Shown: positions 19,234-28,331, numbered from the stretch's first letter. The stretch: DNA of 64,000 nt from Pseudosulfitobacter pseudonitzschiae (GCF_900129395.1 NZ_FQVP01000002.1:248001-312000), one strand, 5' to 3'. The notes: a model not told the origin generated them from the sequence alone. Numbers and translations: made by a program.

Positions 19234-20211
19234 ATGATGGATCGTCGCACATTTATACTCTCGGCCGCCGCACCACTCGCGGTGCCGCATATTCTTCGCG
19301 CTCAATCAGACAATCTGACCGGAGCCGTCCAGCGCCTGTCGCAACTGCATTCGCTCCAGATCCGGCGCGGCGATGACGTGATCTTTGCCGATGCGCCGCG
19401 TGGTCCAGGGCTGGATCGTCCCGCCAACATCAAGTCCTGCTCAAAGAGCATCGTTGCCCTGCTTCTGGGTGCCGCGATCGAAAGGGGCGAAGTCACATCG
19501 GTGACCGCAACAATCGGTGAGGTGGCGCCCGGCATCTTGCCAGCCGATGCCACGCCCGGCGCGGCGGACATCACGATGGAGGATCTGGTGACGCTGCGGG
19601 CAGGCTTGGAGCGAACCTCGGGTGCGAACTACGGCGCCTGGGTGAACTCCGACGATTGGCTGACTGACGCGCTGACACGCCCCATGGTCGCAGAACCCGG
19701 TGGCCGGATGCTGTATTCGACGGGCGCAACCCACATACTCGGCGCAGCGCTGGCCGAAGCGACCGGGCAAAGTCTTCTGATGCAGGCCCGCGCGCGGATT
19801 GGGGAACCGATGGGTCTGGAAATTCCCGCCTGGACGCGCGACCCGCAGGGGTATTACCTCGGCGGCAACGAAATGGCGCTGCGCCCGACCGCCATGCTGG
19901 ATATTGCGACCATGATGCGTGACGGTGGCCGGTTCAAAGGGAATCAGGTTCTCCCGAAATCCTGGATCGACGCGTCGCTCCAACCCCGTGCGCGGTCGCC
20001 CTGGTCGGGGCTGTCGTATGGATATGGCTGGTTCCTGTCACCCTCCGGCTACGTGCTCGCAAGAGGCTACGGCGGGCAGATCATCGCCGCGCATCGCGAG
20101 AAAAACCTCGCCGTGGCGATCACGTCCGACCCGACGCAACCGGCCCGGTCCGAAGGCTATTTCGGAGATCTGATGCAGTTGCTTGATGGGCCGATCCTGA
20201 ACCTCACGTAA
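19234..20211 (+). CDS. secreted serine hydrolase of the beta-lactamase/penicillin-binding-protein C family
   Basis: A 325-residue protein starting MMDRRTFILSAAAPLAVPHI. Twin arginines (RRTF) before a hydrophobic core and a likely cleavage after ILRAQS indicate Tat export. The catalytic SxxK motif is SCSK, followed by the YST motif (LYSTGATHILGAAL) and a C-terminal GYGGQIIAA segment in place of the KTG/HxG box. Members act as esterases, D-aminopeptidases or lactamases in the periplasm; the substrate cannot be predicted. Upstream starts in the same frame would bury the Tat motif 54 residues inside, so they are rejected. It is the only gene of the tRNA-Thr islet. Confidence 0.82.
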   Translation: MMDRRTFILSAAAPLAVPHILRAQSDNLTGAVQRLSQLHSLQIRRGDDVIFADAPRGPGLDRPANIKSCSKSIVALLLGAAIERGEVTSVTATIGEVAPGILPADATPGAADITMEDLVTLRAGLERTSGANYGAWVNSDDWLTDALTRPMVAEPGGRMLYSTGATHILGAALAEATGQSLLMQARARIGEPMGLEIPAWTRDPQGYYLGGNEMALRPTAMLDIATMMRDGGRFKGNQVLPKSWIDASLQPRARSPWSGLSYGYGWFLSPSGYVLARGYGGQIIAAHREKNLAVAITSDPTQPARSEGYFGDLMQLLDGPILNLT

Positions 20212-20394
20212 GTTCTGCCGAAGGAGGGATTGGGTCAGCAACGAATACTGACAACTGATCAGGACATCCTCATCACAACGGACGGCGAGCGGACCTTCGC
20301 TGCGAACCTGTCCATTTTGTAACGCAATTGGCAACTGCGAGATGGACAAAGCCCCAGACAGTCAAGGTGTTGTAACGATAACAGCGGGCTAACA

Positions 20395-20469
<75 letters not shown>

Positions 20470-20578
20470 GCCAGTGTGCGGGGTGATTAGACGCAATCGC
20501 GCGCCCGTGCAACCCCTTATGACACCAGAAATGCAACCCATTCTGGACGCCCCCGCGCCCCTGCGCTAACAAGGCCGC

Positions 20579-20734
20579 ATGGCAGAAAACAACCGCACCA
20601 AACCCCAACAGCCCAACGCGCGCGAGGCGCGGCTCAAAGCGGCGCTCAAGGCCAATATGGCCAAGCGCAAGGCACAGGCCCGCGCACGGGCCACCGCGGG
20701 GCAACAGACGGCGCAGGCAAAGGACAAAGATTGA
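20579..20734 (+). CDS. small basic protein upstream of murA
   Basis: A 51-residue frame starting [16 protein letters not shown]. It is rich in Lys, Arg, Ala and Gln, lacks hydrophobic segments and reads as a single charged helix ([20 protein letters not shown]). Its TGA overlaps the murA ATG by one base (TGATG), so translation is likely coupled. That junction and a sensible start after the tRNA gene argue that it is real despite its size. The function is unknown; basic small proteins of this kind could bind RNA or DNA, which is speculation. Confidence 0.65.
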   Translation: MAENNRTKPQQPNAREARLKAALKANMAKRKAQARARATAGQQTAQAKDKD

Positions 20735-22002
20735 TGGATTCGATTCTCGTACGGGGCGGCGGACCGCTCAGGGGGCAGATCCCCATCGCCGGCGCCAAAA
20801 ACGCCTGCCTCACCCTGATGCCCGCGACCCTGCTCAGCGAGGAACCGCTGACGCTGACCAACGCGCCGCGCCTCAGCGACATCAAGACAATGACCGCCCT
20901 GCTGGGCTCGCTGGGGGCCGAGGTCACCAGCCTGCAGGACGGCAAGGTGCTGGCCATGTCCAGCCACAACATCAACAACCACACCGCCGACTATGACATC
21001 GTGCGCAAGATGCGCGCGTCGATCCTGGTGCTGGGCCCGATGCTGGCGCGCGACGGCCATGCCATCGTGTCGCTGCCCGGCGGCTGTGCCATCGGCGCGC
21101 GCCCGGTCGATCTGCACCTCAAGGCGCTCGAAGCCATGGGCGCCGAGCTTGAGCTGAAAGACGGCTATGTCCACGCCAAGGCGCCCAAGGGCCTGCGCGG
21201 CGGCACCATCGACTTTGCCTTCGCCTCGGTCGGGGCCACCGAAAACGCCCTGATGGCCGCCACGCTGGCCAAGGGCACCACAGTGATCAACAACGCCGCC
21301 CGCGAGCCGGAGATCGTCGACCTGGCCGAATGCCTGCGCAAGATGGGCGCGCAGATCGAGGGCGAGGGCACCTCGACCATCACCATCCAGGGCGTTGACC
21401 GGCTGGGCGGGGCCACGCACCCCGTGGTCACCGACCGGATCGAACTGGGCACCTATATGCTGGCCCCCGCCATCTGCGGCGGCGAGGTCGAGCTTTTGGG
21501 CGGGCGCATCAACCTCGTCCAGGCGTTCTGCGAAAAACTGGACGCCGCGGGCATTTCCGTCGCTGAGACCGCGAACGGCCTGACCGTCAAACGCAACGGC
21601 GGCGACGTGCGCGCCGTGGATGTCACCACCGAACCGTTCCCCGGCTTCCCCACCGACCTGCAAGCGCAGATGATGGCGCTGTTGTGCACCGCCAAGGGCA
21701 CCTCGGTGCTGGAAGAGAAAATCTTTGAAAACCGCTTCATGCACGCCCCCGAACTGATCCGCATGGGTGCCGACATCGAGGTCCACGGCGGCACAGCCAC
21801 GGTCAAGGGCGTCAAAAGGCTCAAGGGCGCGCCGGTCATGGCCACCGACCTGCGCGCTTCGGTCTCGCTGATCCTCGCGGGGCTGGCCGCCGAAGGCGAA
21901 ACCAGGGTCAGCCGCGTCTATCACTTGGATCGCGGCTACGAACATGTCGTCGCCAAACTCTCGGGCGTGGGCGCCGATATCGAACGGGTCAAGGACGCAT
22001 GA
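20734..22002 (+). CDS. murA: UDP-N-acetylglucosamine 1-carboxyvinyltransferase
   Basis: A 422-residue cytoplasmic enzyme that transfers enolpyruvate from PEP to UDP-GlcNAc, the first committed step of peptidoglycan synthesis. It begins [23 protein letters not shown], with the conserved AKN near residue 23. It has the fosfomycin-target Cys at about residue 118 ([15 protein letters not shown]), plus TVEP-like [15 protein letters not shown] and [11 protein letters not shown]. Its start overlaps a small basic ORF and its end overlaps the DUF2948 gene (ATGA), forming a three-gene unit. Confidence 0.97.
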   Translation: MDSILVRGGGPLRGQIPIAGAKNACLTLMPATLLSEEPLTLTNAPRLSDIKTMTALLGSLGAEVTSLQDGKVLAMSSHNINNHTADYDIVRKMRASILVLGPMLARDGHAIVSLPGGCAIGARPVDLHLKALEAMGAELELKDGYVHAKAPKGLRGGTIDFAFASVGATENALMAATLAKGTTVINNAAREPEIVDLAECLRKMGAQIEGEGTSTITIQGVDRLGGATHPVVTDRIELGTYMLAPAICGGEVELLGGRINLVQAFCEKLDAAGISVAETANGLTVKRNGGDVRAVDVTTEPFPGFPTDLQAQMMALLCTAKGTSVLEEKIFENRFMHAPELIRMGADIEVHGGTATVKGVKRLKGAPVMATDLRASVSLILAGLAAEGETRVSRVYHLDRGYEHVVAKLSGVGADIERVKDA

Positions 22003-22460
22003 CCGAAGACGCAACCTTCGAGGACGGCGCGGAGCGCCCCCTGAACCTCGGCGCGCTGGATGCCGACGACCTGTCGGTGATCTCGTCGCTGGCGCAGGAC
22101 GCCGTGTTCCCGATCACCGAGATGAAATGGGCGATCCGCCAGCGCCGCTTTGCCATCCTGCTGAACCGCTTTCGCTGGGAAGACGCCGCCAAACGCACCG
22201 AGCGCGTGCAGGCGCTGCTGTCCTTCGACACGGTGCTCGAGGTCGCCAGCCAGGGCATAGACCGCAGCGACCGCGACACGGTGCTGTCGCTGCTGTCGGT
22301 GACATTCGAGCCTACCGGCGACGGCGCGGGCCACATCCTGCTGACCCTGGCCGGCGACGGGGTCATCCGCCTGACCGTCGAGGCCATCGAGGCCAGGCTG
22401 AAAGACGTCACACGCCCCTACCTCGCCCCGTCGAAGAGCACGCCCAAGCATCCCGATTGA
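21999..22460 (+). CDS. DUF2948 family protein
   Basis: A 153-residue soluble protein. Its core ([48 protein letters not shown], then [21 protein letters not shown], and [40 protein letters not shown]) matches the alphaproteobacterial DUF2948 family. That family is commonly found behind murA and its role is not known. Overlap with murA (ATGA) suggests a linked function or expression level. Confidence 0.88.
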   Translation: MTEDATFEDGAERPLNLGALDADDLSVISSLAQDAVFPITEMKWAIRQRRFAILLNRFRWEDAAKRTERVQALLSFDTVLEVASQGIDRSDRDTVLSLLSVTFEPTGDGAGHILLTLAGDGVIRLTVEAIEARLKDVTRPYLAPSKSTPKHPD

Positions 22461-22465
22461 GGGCA

Positions 22466-22529
22466 GGGCGCTGACCCGACAACACAGGACAGCGCCCGCC
22501 TTGCGAACACCAAAGGGGCCGGCGGCCCC
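22466..22529. terminator. double hairpin between DUF2948 and the acetyltransferase gene
   Basis: Two GC hairpins lie between these convergent genes. One is an 8-bp stem (gggcgctg, 16-base loop, cagcgccc; 22466-22497), the other a 6-bp stem with three-base loop (ggggcc ggc ggcccc; 22515-22529). They probably end transcription from one or both sides. Confidence 0.55.
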
Positions 22530-22541
22530 GCGTCCCTGAGC

Positions 22542-23177
22542 CTACAGGGTGCGGACATGCGTGTTCCAATACCCGTGCAGCGCTTCGATATCGCCGCTGG
22601 TCAACAGGGGCATCGCGGTGTGCAGACGGTCTTCGGACCATTCCCACCACTTCAGTTCAAGCAACAGGTCGATGTGCTGCGCGCTGAAACGCGTTCGAAT
22701 GTCCCTCGCCGGATTCCCGCCGACGATGGTGTAGGGGGCAACATCACGCGTGACCACCGCGCGGGTGCCAACCACGGCCCCATCGCCGATCTTGACCCCC
22801 GGCATCACGATGGCTTCCGACCCGATCCACACATCATGCCCGATGACCGTGTCACCGGCTGCTTCGAATCCGTTCCTGGCAGTCCTGAACGCCGGAACCT
22901 CAGACATCCAGTAAAACGGAAACGTGCTGATCCAGTCATTCCTGTGGCCCTGGTTGCCAGCCATGATGAATGCCGCACCTGATCCGATAGAGCAAAAGCT
23001 GCCGATCAGCAGGCGGTCAACCCCCTCATCCGGCAAGAGATATCGCGCGCAGTCGTCGAAGCTGTGACCGTGGTAATAGCCGGAATAGTAGCTATAGCGC
23101 CCGACAACGATGTTTGGATTGGTGACCTGTTTGTCCAGGGGGATGCCCCGGAACGGGCTTTCGAAAAAGTTTTCCAT
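22542..23177 (-). CDS. CatB-type hexapeptide-repeat acetyltransferase (xenobiotic acyltransferase family)
   Basis: A 211-residue left-handed beta-helix protein of the type B chloramphenicol/streptogramin acetyltransferase family. It opens [18 protein letters not shown] and has [21 protein letters not shown], the catalytic-His region [17 protein letters not shown], hexapeptide repeats ([36 protein letters not shown] in consecutive sixes) and the closing [16 protein letters not shown]. Such enzymes use acetyl-CoA to modify hydroxyl groups of small molecules. Many environmental members do not confer resistance, so the substrate is open. The ATG with agagg nine bases upstream is chosen over a start 19 codons earlier. 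Confidence 0.88.
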   Translation of the reverse strand: MENFFESPFRGIPLDKQVTNPNIVVGRYSYYSGYYHGHSFDDCARYLLPDEGVDRLLIGSFCSIGSGAAFIMAGNQGHRNDWISTFPFYWMSEVPAFRTARNGFEAAGDTVIGHDVWIGSEAIVMPGVKIGDGAVVGTRAVVTRDVAPYTIVGGNPARDIRTRFSAQHIDLLLELKWWEWSEDRLHTAMPLLTSGDIEALHGYWNTHVRTL

Positions 23178-23446
23178 CTGAAACCTCTGAATGATTGGCG
23201 TGTTCGCGCAAATGCGAAAAGGACGCGACCGCAATGCGCGGCGCGTGACAGCCCCGCGCTTTGGCGACGGGGCGTTATTCAGATGCTTCGGTCTGCTGAC
23301 TTCATTGTGTGTCTTGCCATATCAAACGGCTGCAAGAGTTAGCAGTTCAGCCTCTGAACGCAAGCCTGATCATCGGCATTACCTGCGCCCCCCTTCATCT
23401 TGCCCCCCAAACTTCGGGATTTGGTGGTTGGTGAGGTTGCGGCGAA
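23178..23446. other. upstream region of the acetyltransferase gene
   Basis: About 270 bases without a supported gene. The part nearest the acetyltransferase holds its ribosome binding site (agagg on the minus strand). The right part carries one copy (23390-23418) of a dispersed motif described separately. Confidence 0.4.
23390..23418 (-). repeat. copy 1 of dispersed ggcaagatgaaggg repeat
   Basis: On the minus strand it reads gaagtttg, three variable G bases, then ggcaagatgaaggg. Related copies lie at 23994-24022 (minus) and 63596-63624 (plus). Confidence 0.6.
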
Positions 23447-23839
23447 GGGCAGCGCCCGACCGCGGGTGGGCATCACAACACCCGTCAGCACCACTTTATT
23501 TCCATGCCTTGGCGTGGGGCTGAAGAGGCGCAAGCCGGTGAAAAAGCGCCCGCCCGTCGCACCAAAGGTGCGCCGATTATCTTAGGCACGCCTCTGGCGT
23601 GACGGGCGGTCGGGCGCTGCCTCTCACACATTGCAAAGCAATGTGTTGCCGGCAGGTGTTCGCTTTGCGAACACCGAGAGGCCGGCGGTGCTTCGCACCT
23701 TGTTCCGGGCTTGGTGGGTGGGGCTGGTGTTAGGTGAGCTTGCGGCGAAGGTCGGGTTTGACCCCCTTGCGCATTCCCCCGCGCGGATTCAAGGCCGCAG
23801 GCCGCCGCGCATCGCCGGGCCGCCCCACGGCCCGGCGAT
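23447..23839. repeat. hairpin-cluster repeat HC1
   Basis: A mosaic of perfect hairpins with three-base loops: cgcacc-aaa-ggtgcg (23558-23572), cacgcc-tct-ggcgtg (23587-23601), acacattgc-aaa-gcaatgtgt (23626-23646), ggtgttcgc-ttt-gcgaacacc (23655-23675) and ggtgc-ttc-gcacc (23687-23699). The two 9-bp hairpins are enclosed by an outer stem gcctctc/gagaggc (23619-23625 with 23676-23682). A further perfect 12-bp stem with 5-base loop follows at 23811-23839. The core gggcagcgcccgaccgc occurs at 23447 and, inverted, at 23606. No protein-coding content is evident. Confidence 0.75.
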
Positions 23840-24113
23840 TTGGCTTCTGTTGCGCGTGACCGATAGCTCGGATGTGCTTGGCTGCCATAAAGTGCCAGAC
23901 TCCAAGGTCGGATCGCCGCACCTCGGCCCGACGTTGCGCGGCTTCGCTCGCCATTTTAAACGGCAAGAAAGTCCGCTCACCCGCTATTCACCCCCCTTCA
24001 TCTTGCCCCCTAAACTCCGGGGCAGGCGCGCCAGCCCCCCCCGCCCCCATCCCCCGCTTGAGCCTGCCGCCCGCGCCCGCTATGTCACGACCGACACTGC
24101 AAGCGAGCCAGCC
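23840..24113. other. leader region of hisD
   Basis: Non-coding by all signs. It contains copy 2 of the dispersed motif (23994-24022, minus strand) and a C-rich run just before hisD. An open frame that extends the hisD frame 161 codons upstream crosses the hairpin repeats and is not a real N-terminus. Confidence 0.5.
23994..24022 (-). repeat. copy 2 of dispersed ggcaagatgaaggg repeat
   Basis: On the minus strand it reads ggagttta, three G bases, then ggcaagatgaaggg. It matches the 63596 copy except in the three variable bases and the flanks. Confidence 0.65.
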
Positions 24114-25421
24114 ATGCCCCAGTTCCTCGATCACGCCGATGCCGACTTTGAAACCCGCTTCACCGCGCTCTTGAATGCCAAGCGCGAGGACAGCCCCGAT
24201 GTCGACGCCACCGTGGCCGACATCATCGCGCAGGTCCGCACCCATGGCGACGCGGCTGTCATCGACCTGACCGCGAAATTCGACCGGCTCACGCTCACCC
24301 CCGCCACCCTGGCGATCACGGATGCCGAGGTGGACGCCGCCATCGCCACCGTCAACGCCGCCGACCGCGCGGCCCTCGAACTGGCCGCCGACCGCATCCG
24401 CGCCTATCACGCGCGGCAACTGCCCGCCGACGACAGCTGGACCGACGACACCGGCGCGACACTGGGCTGGCGCTGGACACCCGTGTCGGCGGCGGGCCTT
24501 TACGTCCCCGGCGGGTTGGCGTCCTACCCCTCATCCGTCCTGATGAACGCCATCCCGGCCAAGGTCGCGGGCGTGCAGCGGCTGGCCATCACCGTGCCCA
24601 CGCCCGACGGAATCCTGAACCCGCTGGTGCTGCTGGCGGCGCGTCTGGCCGGCGTCGATGAAATCTACCGCATCGGCGGCGCGCAGGCGATTGCGGCGCT
24701 GGCCTATGGCACCGAAACCATCCCGCCGGTGGACAAGATCACCGGCCCCGGCAACGCCTTTGTCGCCGCCGCCAAACGCCGTGTGTTCGGCAAGGTCGGC
24801 ATCGACATGATCGCAGGCCCCTCGGAAATCCTGGTGATTGCCGACGCCGACAACGATCCCGACTGGATCGCGCTGGACCTGCTCAGCCAGGCCGAACACG
24901 ACGAAAGTGCGCAAAGCCTGCTGATCACCACCGACGCCGCGCTGGGCCGCAAGGTGGCGCAGGCTGTCGAAACCCACCTGCAAACCCTCGAACGCCGCGC
25001 CATCGCGGGGGCCAGCTGGCGCGACTTCGGCGCGGTCATCACCGTGCCGGATCTGGCCACCGCCGCCGCCCTCAGCAACCGCATCGCGCCCGAGCATCTG
25101 GAGCTGATGGTCGCAGACCCGACAAAACTCAGCGAACAGATCACCCACGCCGGCGCCATCTTCCTGGGCGCCTGGACGCCCGAGGCCATCGGCGACTATG
25201 TCGGCGGCCCCAACCACGTGCTGCCCACCGCCCGCTCGGCGCGGTTCTCGTCAGGCCTGTCGGTGATGGATTTCGTCAAACGCACCACGCTGGCGCAGAT
25301 GACGCCCGATGCCCTGCGCGCCATCGGCCCCGCCGCCGAAACGCTCGCCACCTCGGAAAGCCTGCAAGCCCACGGCCTGTCCGTCACCGCCCGCCTGAAC
25401 AAACTGAACCGTAAAACCTGA
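24114..25421 (+). CDS. hisD: histidinol dehydrogenase
   Basis: A 435-residue zinc enzyme carrying out the last two oxidations of histidine synthesis (histidinol to histidine with NAD). Motifs present are VSAAGLYVPGGLASYPSSVLMNAIPAKVAGV, IGGAQAIAALAYGTETIP, KITGPGNAFVAAAKR, IDMIAGPSEILVIAD, LLSQAEHDESAQ (zinc ligands) and the distal APEHLEL and GPNHVLPTARSARFSSGLSV. The ATG giving MPQFLDHADADFE fits the family N-terminus. It opens a run of small genes (UPF0262, phosphatase-like, NTF2-like, GNAT). Confidence 0.97.
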   Translation: MPQFLDHADADFETRFTALLNAKREDSPDVDATVADIIAQVRTHGDAAVIDLTAKFDRLTLTPATLAITDAEVDAAIATVNAADRAALELAADRIRAYHARQLPADDSWTDDTGATLGWRWTPVSAAGLYVPGGLASYPSSVLMNAIPAKVAGVQRLAITVPTPDGILNPLVLLAARLAGVDEIYRIGGAQAIAALAYGTETIPPVDKITGPGNAFVAAAKRRVFGKVGIDMIAGPSEILVIADADNDPDWIALDLLSQAEHDESAQSLLITTDAALGRKVAQAVETHLQTLERRAIAGASWRDFGAVITVPDLATAAALSNRIAPEHLELMVADPTKLSEQITHAGAIFLGAWTPEAIGDYVGGPNHVLPTARSARFSSGLSVMDFVKRTTLAQMTPDALRAIGPAAETLATSESLQAHGLSVTARLNKLNRKT

Positions 25422-25500
25422 AACATGACGCAGTGCAGCGATTGAACCTGCCGCCCCTCATGGGCTAACCTTGGCCAGACTCACACGCAAAGGATGCGAC

Positions 25501-25980
25501 ATGTCCCGCATCACCCACATCGACCTAGACGACGGCAACCTGCCGCCCCCCACGCCCGAGATTGAACAGGAACGCAAGGTCGCCCTGTTCGACCTGCTGG
25601 AAGAGAACAGCTTTGCGCTGCCCGCCCGCGATGACCGCGACGTGCCGCCGGGGCCGTACCACCTTGGCCTCGCGATCCGCGAAAACCGGCTGGTCTTTGA
25701 CGTGACCACCGAAGCCGCCGACAAAGCCGCCGAATTCCACCTGTCGCTTGGTCCCTTCCGCCAGGTGGTCAAGGACTACTTCCAGATCTGCGAAAGCTAC
25801 TTCGAGGCGGTCAAGAAACTGCCCCCCAGCCAGATTGAAACCATCGACATGGCCCGCCGTGGCATCCACAACGAAGGCTCCCGCGTCCTCCAGGAACGCC
25901 TGGCCGGCAAGGCCGACATCGACGAAGGCACCGCCCGCCGCCTGTTCACCCTGATCTGCGTCCTGCACTTCGGCGGTTAG
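25501..25980 (+). CDS. UPF0262 family protein
   Basis: A 159-residue soluble protein beginning MSRITHIDLDD, with RKVALFDLLEENSFALP, GPYHLGLAIRENRLVFDV and a C-terminal KADIDEGTARRLFTLICVLHFGG. This pattern and length match the alphaproteobacterial UPF0262 family, usually found directly behind hisD and before a low-molecular-weight phosphatase gene, as here. The function is unknown. The ATG with aaagga eight bases upstream is taken in preference to an earlier in-frame start ten codons before. Confidence 0.9.
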   Translation: MSRITHIDLDDGNLPPPTPEIEQERKVALFDLLEENSFALPARDDRDVPPGPYHLGLAIRENRLVFDVTTEAADKAAEFHLSLGPFRQVVKDYFQICESYFEAVKKLPPSQIETIDMARRGIHNEGSRVLQERLAGKADIDEGTARRLFTLICVLHFGG

Positions 25981-25981
25981 G

Positions 25982-26443
25982 ATGGTCGCACCCTTGCCCC
26001 AATCGGTACTGTTTTGCTGCGACCACAACGCAGTGCGCTCTCCGATGGCCGAGGCGATCATGAAAAAGTTTTACGGCACAGGCACTTACGTCCAATCCGC
26101 CGGGGTCAAGGCTGACATGGAAATCGACGGCTTTTCCATCGCCGTCTGCCAGGAAATCGACGTCGAGCTGTCGCGCCACCGGTCGCGCAGCTTTGACCAG
26201 ATGGAAGACTGGGGCGACGACCTGGGCAGCTTCGACCTGATCGTGGCGCTCTCGCCCGCCTCGCAACGGCGCGCGCTGGACCTGACCCGCTTTTACCACC
26301 TGGAAATCGCCTATTGGCCGATCATGGACCCCACCGGCCTGGGCGAAACCCGCGAGGCCAAGCTGGCCAACTACCGCAACGCCCGCGACCAGATCATCGA
26401 CCACCTGCGCGAGCGCTGGGGCGACCCCACCGTGCTGACCTGA
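25982..26443 (+). CDS. low-molecular-weight protein-tyrosine-phosphatase/arsenate-reductase-like protein
   Basis: A 153-residue protein of the LMW phosphatase fold. The P-loop C(X)5R is present at the N-terminus (SVLFCCDHNAVRSPMAEAI; the second Cys fits the spacing) and a general-acid-region Asp in MDPTGLGETREAKLANYR. It begins one base after the UPF0262 stop, so the two genes are translationally linked. Family members dephosphorylate tyrosine or reduce arsenate; with only this sequence the physiological substrate is not clear. Confidence 0.88.
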   Translation: MVAPLPQSVLFCCDHNAVRSPMAEAIMKKFYGTGTYVQSAGVKADMEIDGFSIAVCQEIDVELSRHRSRSFDQMEDWGDDLGSFDLIVALSPASQRRALDLTRFYHLEIAYWPIMDPTGLGETREAKLANYRNARDQIIDHLRERWGDPTVLT

Positions 26444-26454
26444 AGGACCCCCCT

Positions 26455-26844
26455 ATGACCGTGGTGAACCGCTATTTCGACGCCTTCAATGCAGGCGACA
26501 CCGACGCCATGCTGGACTGTCTGACCGACGACGTGGCCCACCACGTGAACGAAGGGCAGATCCGCACCGGCAAGGCGCTCTTTGCCGACTTTTGCGCCCA
26601 CATGACCCGCTGCTACGCGGAAAACCTGACCGACATGGTGGTGTTCGTGAACGCCGACCAGACCCGCGCGGCCGCCGAATATGTGGTCAACGGCACCTAT
26701 CTGCAAACCGACGCAGGGCTGCCTCAGGCGCGGAACCAGACCTACAAACTGCCTGCAGGCTCGTTTTTCGACCTCAAGGACGGCAAGATCGCCCGCGTCA
26801 CCACCTATTACAACCTGGCCGACTGGACGGCACAGGTCGCGTGA
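26455..26844 (+). CDS. NTF2-like/SnoaL-like protein (ketosteroid-isomerase-related)
   Basis: A 129-residue single-domain protein. VVNRYFDAFNAGDTDAMLDCLTDDVAHHVN at the start and KDGKIARVTTYYNLADWTAQV at the end are the usual boundaries of the NTF2-like cone fold. These proteins bind small hydrophobic ligands; the catalytic role here is unknown. It starts 12 bases after the phosphatase-like gene and ends within the start codon of the next gene. Confidence 0.85.
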   Translation: MTVVNRYFDAFNAGDTDAMLDCLTDDVAHHVNEGQIRTGKALFADFCAHMTRCYAENLTDMVVFVNADQTRAAAEYVVNGTYLQTDAGLPQARNQTYKLPAGSFFDLKDGKIARVTTYYNLADWTAQVA

Positions 26845-27425
26845 CCCAATGCCACGTGCTGACCGGGGCGGCGCTGGACGCGGCGCTGGGCGATGTGGCG
26901 CGCCTGCGCATCGCGGTGTTCCGCGAGTGGCCCTACCTTTATGACGGCGACCTGGACTATGAACGCCGCTACCTTGCCGCCTTCCGTGCTTCGCCGCAGG
27001 CGGTCGTGGTGGGGGCCTATGACGGCAACACGCTGGTGGGGGCCGCCACCGCAGCCCCCCTCAGCGATCACGCCGACGATTTCGCACAGGCGTTCGACGG
27101 CACCGGGGTGGCCATCGACGATGTGTTCTATTGCGCTGAAAGCGTGCTGCTGGCCGACTATCGCGGGCAGGGGATCGGGCACCGGTTCTTTGACGCCCGC
27201 GAGGACGCCGCCCGCGCCTTTGGCTACAGCAAATCCGCCTTTTGCGCCGTGCAACGCCCCGACGATCACCCCTTCCGCCCCGCCGGTTACCGCCCGCTCG
27301 ACACCTTCTGGCGCAAACGCGGCTATGCCCCGCTGGACGGGGCCATCGCGCAGTTCACGTGGAAAGACGTGGACGCGGATGCGCCCACGGCCAAACCGCT
27401 GCAGGTGTGGATCAAGGACCTGTAA
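26841..27425 (+). CDS. GNAT-family N-acetyltransferase
   Basis: A 194-residue protein starting at GTG, whose last two bases begin the upstream TGA (GTGA junction). The acetyl-CoA pyrophosphate loop is ADYRGQGIGHRFFDARED, flanked by VVVGAYDGNTLVGAATAAPL and the C-terminal YAPLDGAIAQFTWKDVDAD, all fitting the GNAT fold. The substrate is unknown. It is the last gene of the hisD run, and its stop directly abuts the stop of the convergent lipoprotein gene. Confidence 0.85.
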   Translation: MTQCHVLTGAALDAALGDVARLRIAVFREWPYLYDGDLDYERRYLAAFRASPQAVVVGAYDGNTLVGAATAAPLSDHADDFAQAFDGTGVAIDDVFYCAESVLLADYRGQGIGHRFFDAREDAARAFGYSKSAFCAVQRPDDHPFRPAGYRPLDTFWRKRGYAPLDGAIAQFTWKDVDADAPTAKPLQVWIKDL

Positions 27426-27824
27426 TCAGCCGCAAAGCTGCCCGGCCTGATCGCCGAACGCCTTCCAGCGTTTCCAGAACGCCTCGTTGCTCGAAGACGA
27501 AGAGGTGCGCATCTCCTGCGCGCTGTGCGGGTCGTTGAAAAAGCCGACCCCGCGCCGCTGGTCCGCATTGCTCAGCGACATGTCAGCCACCGCCTGAACG
27601 CAGCCACAGCGTTCCCGGTTCGCCTGCTTGCGCCCCGACGCCTCGCAGGCGTTTGCAATCGGTCCGCGCGCAAACAGCTTGGGCGCAGGCTGCCCCAGGG
27701 GCGTGGACATGCGCGCGCCGGGGGACTGATAGGTCGTTGCATTGTAACTGGAATACCTGGTGCCCCCGCCGCCACAGGCAGCCACAAGGGCCAGACACGA
27801 GAATAGGGCCGTCAATCGGATCAT
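27426..27824 (-). CDS. small lipoprotein, arginine-transporter-annotated family
   Basis: A 132-residue protein with a lipoprotein signal (MIRLTALFSCLALVAAC, lipobox LVAAC, Cys at residue 17) and a conserved-looking C-terminal half, ANRERCGCVQAVADMSLSNADQRRGVGFFNDPHSAQEMR, ending in WKRWKAFGDQAGQLCG. Paired Cys residues (CGC and a final C) may form disulphides. Similar Rhodobacteraceae proteins are often labelled arginine transporter without evidence of transport; I regard the role as unknown. Confidence 0.8.
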   Translation of the reverse strand: MIRLTALFSCLALVAACGGGGTRYSSYNATTYQSPGARMSTPLGQPAPKLFARGPIANACEASGRKQANRERCGCVQAVADMSLSNADQRRGVGFFNDPHSAQEMRTSSSSSNEAFWKRWKAFGDQAGQLCG

Positions 27825-27969
27825 GGTTTCGCCTCACACCATCGCGGCATTCTTTGGCCGCTGCTTACTGCTGGAACGGATTATGCCGCAAATCGGAGCA
27901 GGGGGCAATTCACGAGTGTGCGGGTCAAACGGTCGCGGGGGAGGGGGCAAGGCTGGCCCCAAAGCAAGG

Positions 27970-28331
27970 CGCGCGGGCCCACCGCAAAGGGTAACGTCAG
28001 GCACAACAGCCGCCCCAGAGCACCAAAGCCCGGAATCAAAGGTGCGTAGCACCGCCGGGCAGCGCCCGACCGCCCGTCACGCCAAAGGCGTGCCTGACAT
28101 TACCTTCGGTGCGACCGGCGGGAGCGAGTCCAACAGGTAATTTCAGGCAAAACAACCACCCCGCCCACCAAAGCCCGGAATCAAGGTGCGCAGCACCGCC
28201 GGGCAGCGCCCGACCGCCCCATGGGCGGGCGCTTTCTCACTGTATTGCGGTTCATCACCCCCACGCCAAAGATCAGAAATAAAGTGGTGCTAACGAGCGC
28301 CCCGATGCCCACCCGCGGTCAGGCGCTGCCC
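27970..28331. repeat. hairpin-cluster repeat HC2 (mostly inverted relative to HC1)
   Basis: It contains two tandem, slightly diverged copies of a ~55-bp unit (around 28022-28075 and 28169-28221). Hairpins are ggtgc-gta-gcacc (28041-28053), cacgcc-aaa-ggcgtg (28078-28092) and ggtgc-gca-gcacc (28185-28197). The core gggcagcgcccgaccgc occurs at 28057 and 28201 and, inverted with one change, at 28315. Read on the minus strand from 28331 down, the order of segments matches HC1 (including the shared agcaccactttattt stretch). Flanks 27825-27969 and 28332-28388 show nothing recognisable. Confidence 0.75.

Noticed and set aside
23631-24113. 161-codon N-terminal extension of hisD
   Set aside because: It reads through palindromic repeats and a C-rich leader and has no similarity to the hisD N-terminus, which begins cleanly at MPQFLDHAD.
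28022-28221. Tandem units resembling a short CRISPR
   Set aside because: There are only two units of about 55 bp, no uniform short repeats with unique spacers, and no cas genes.
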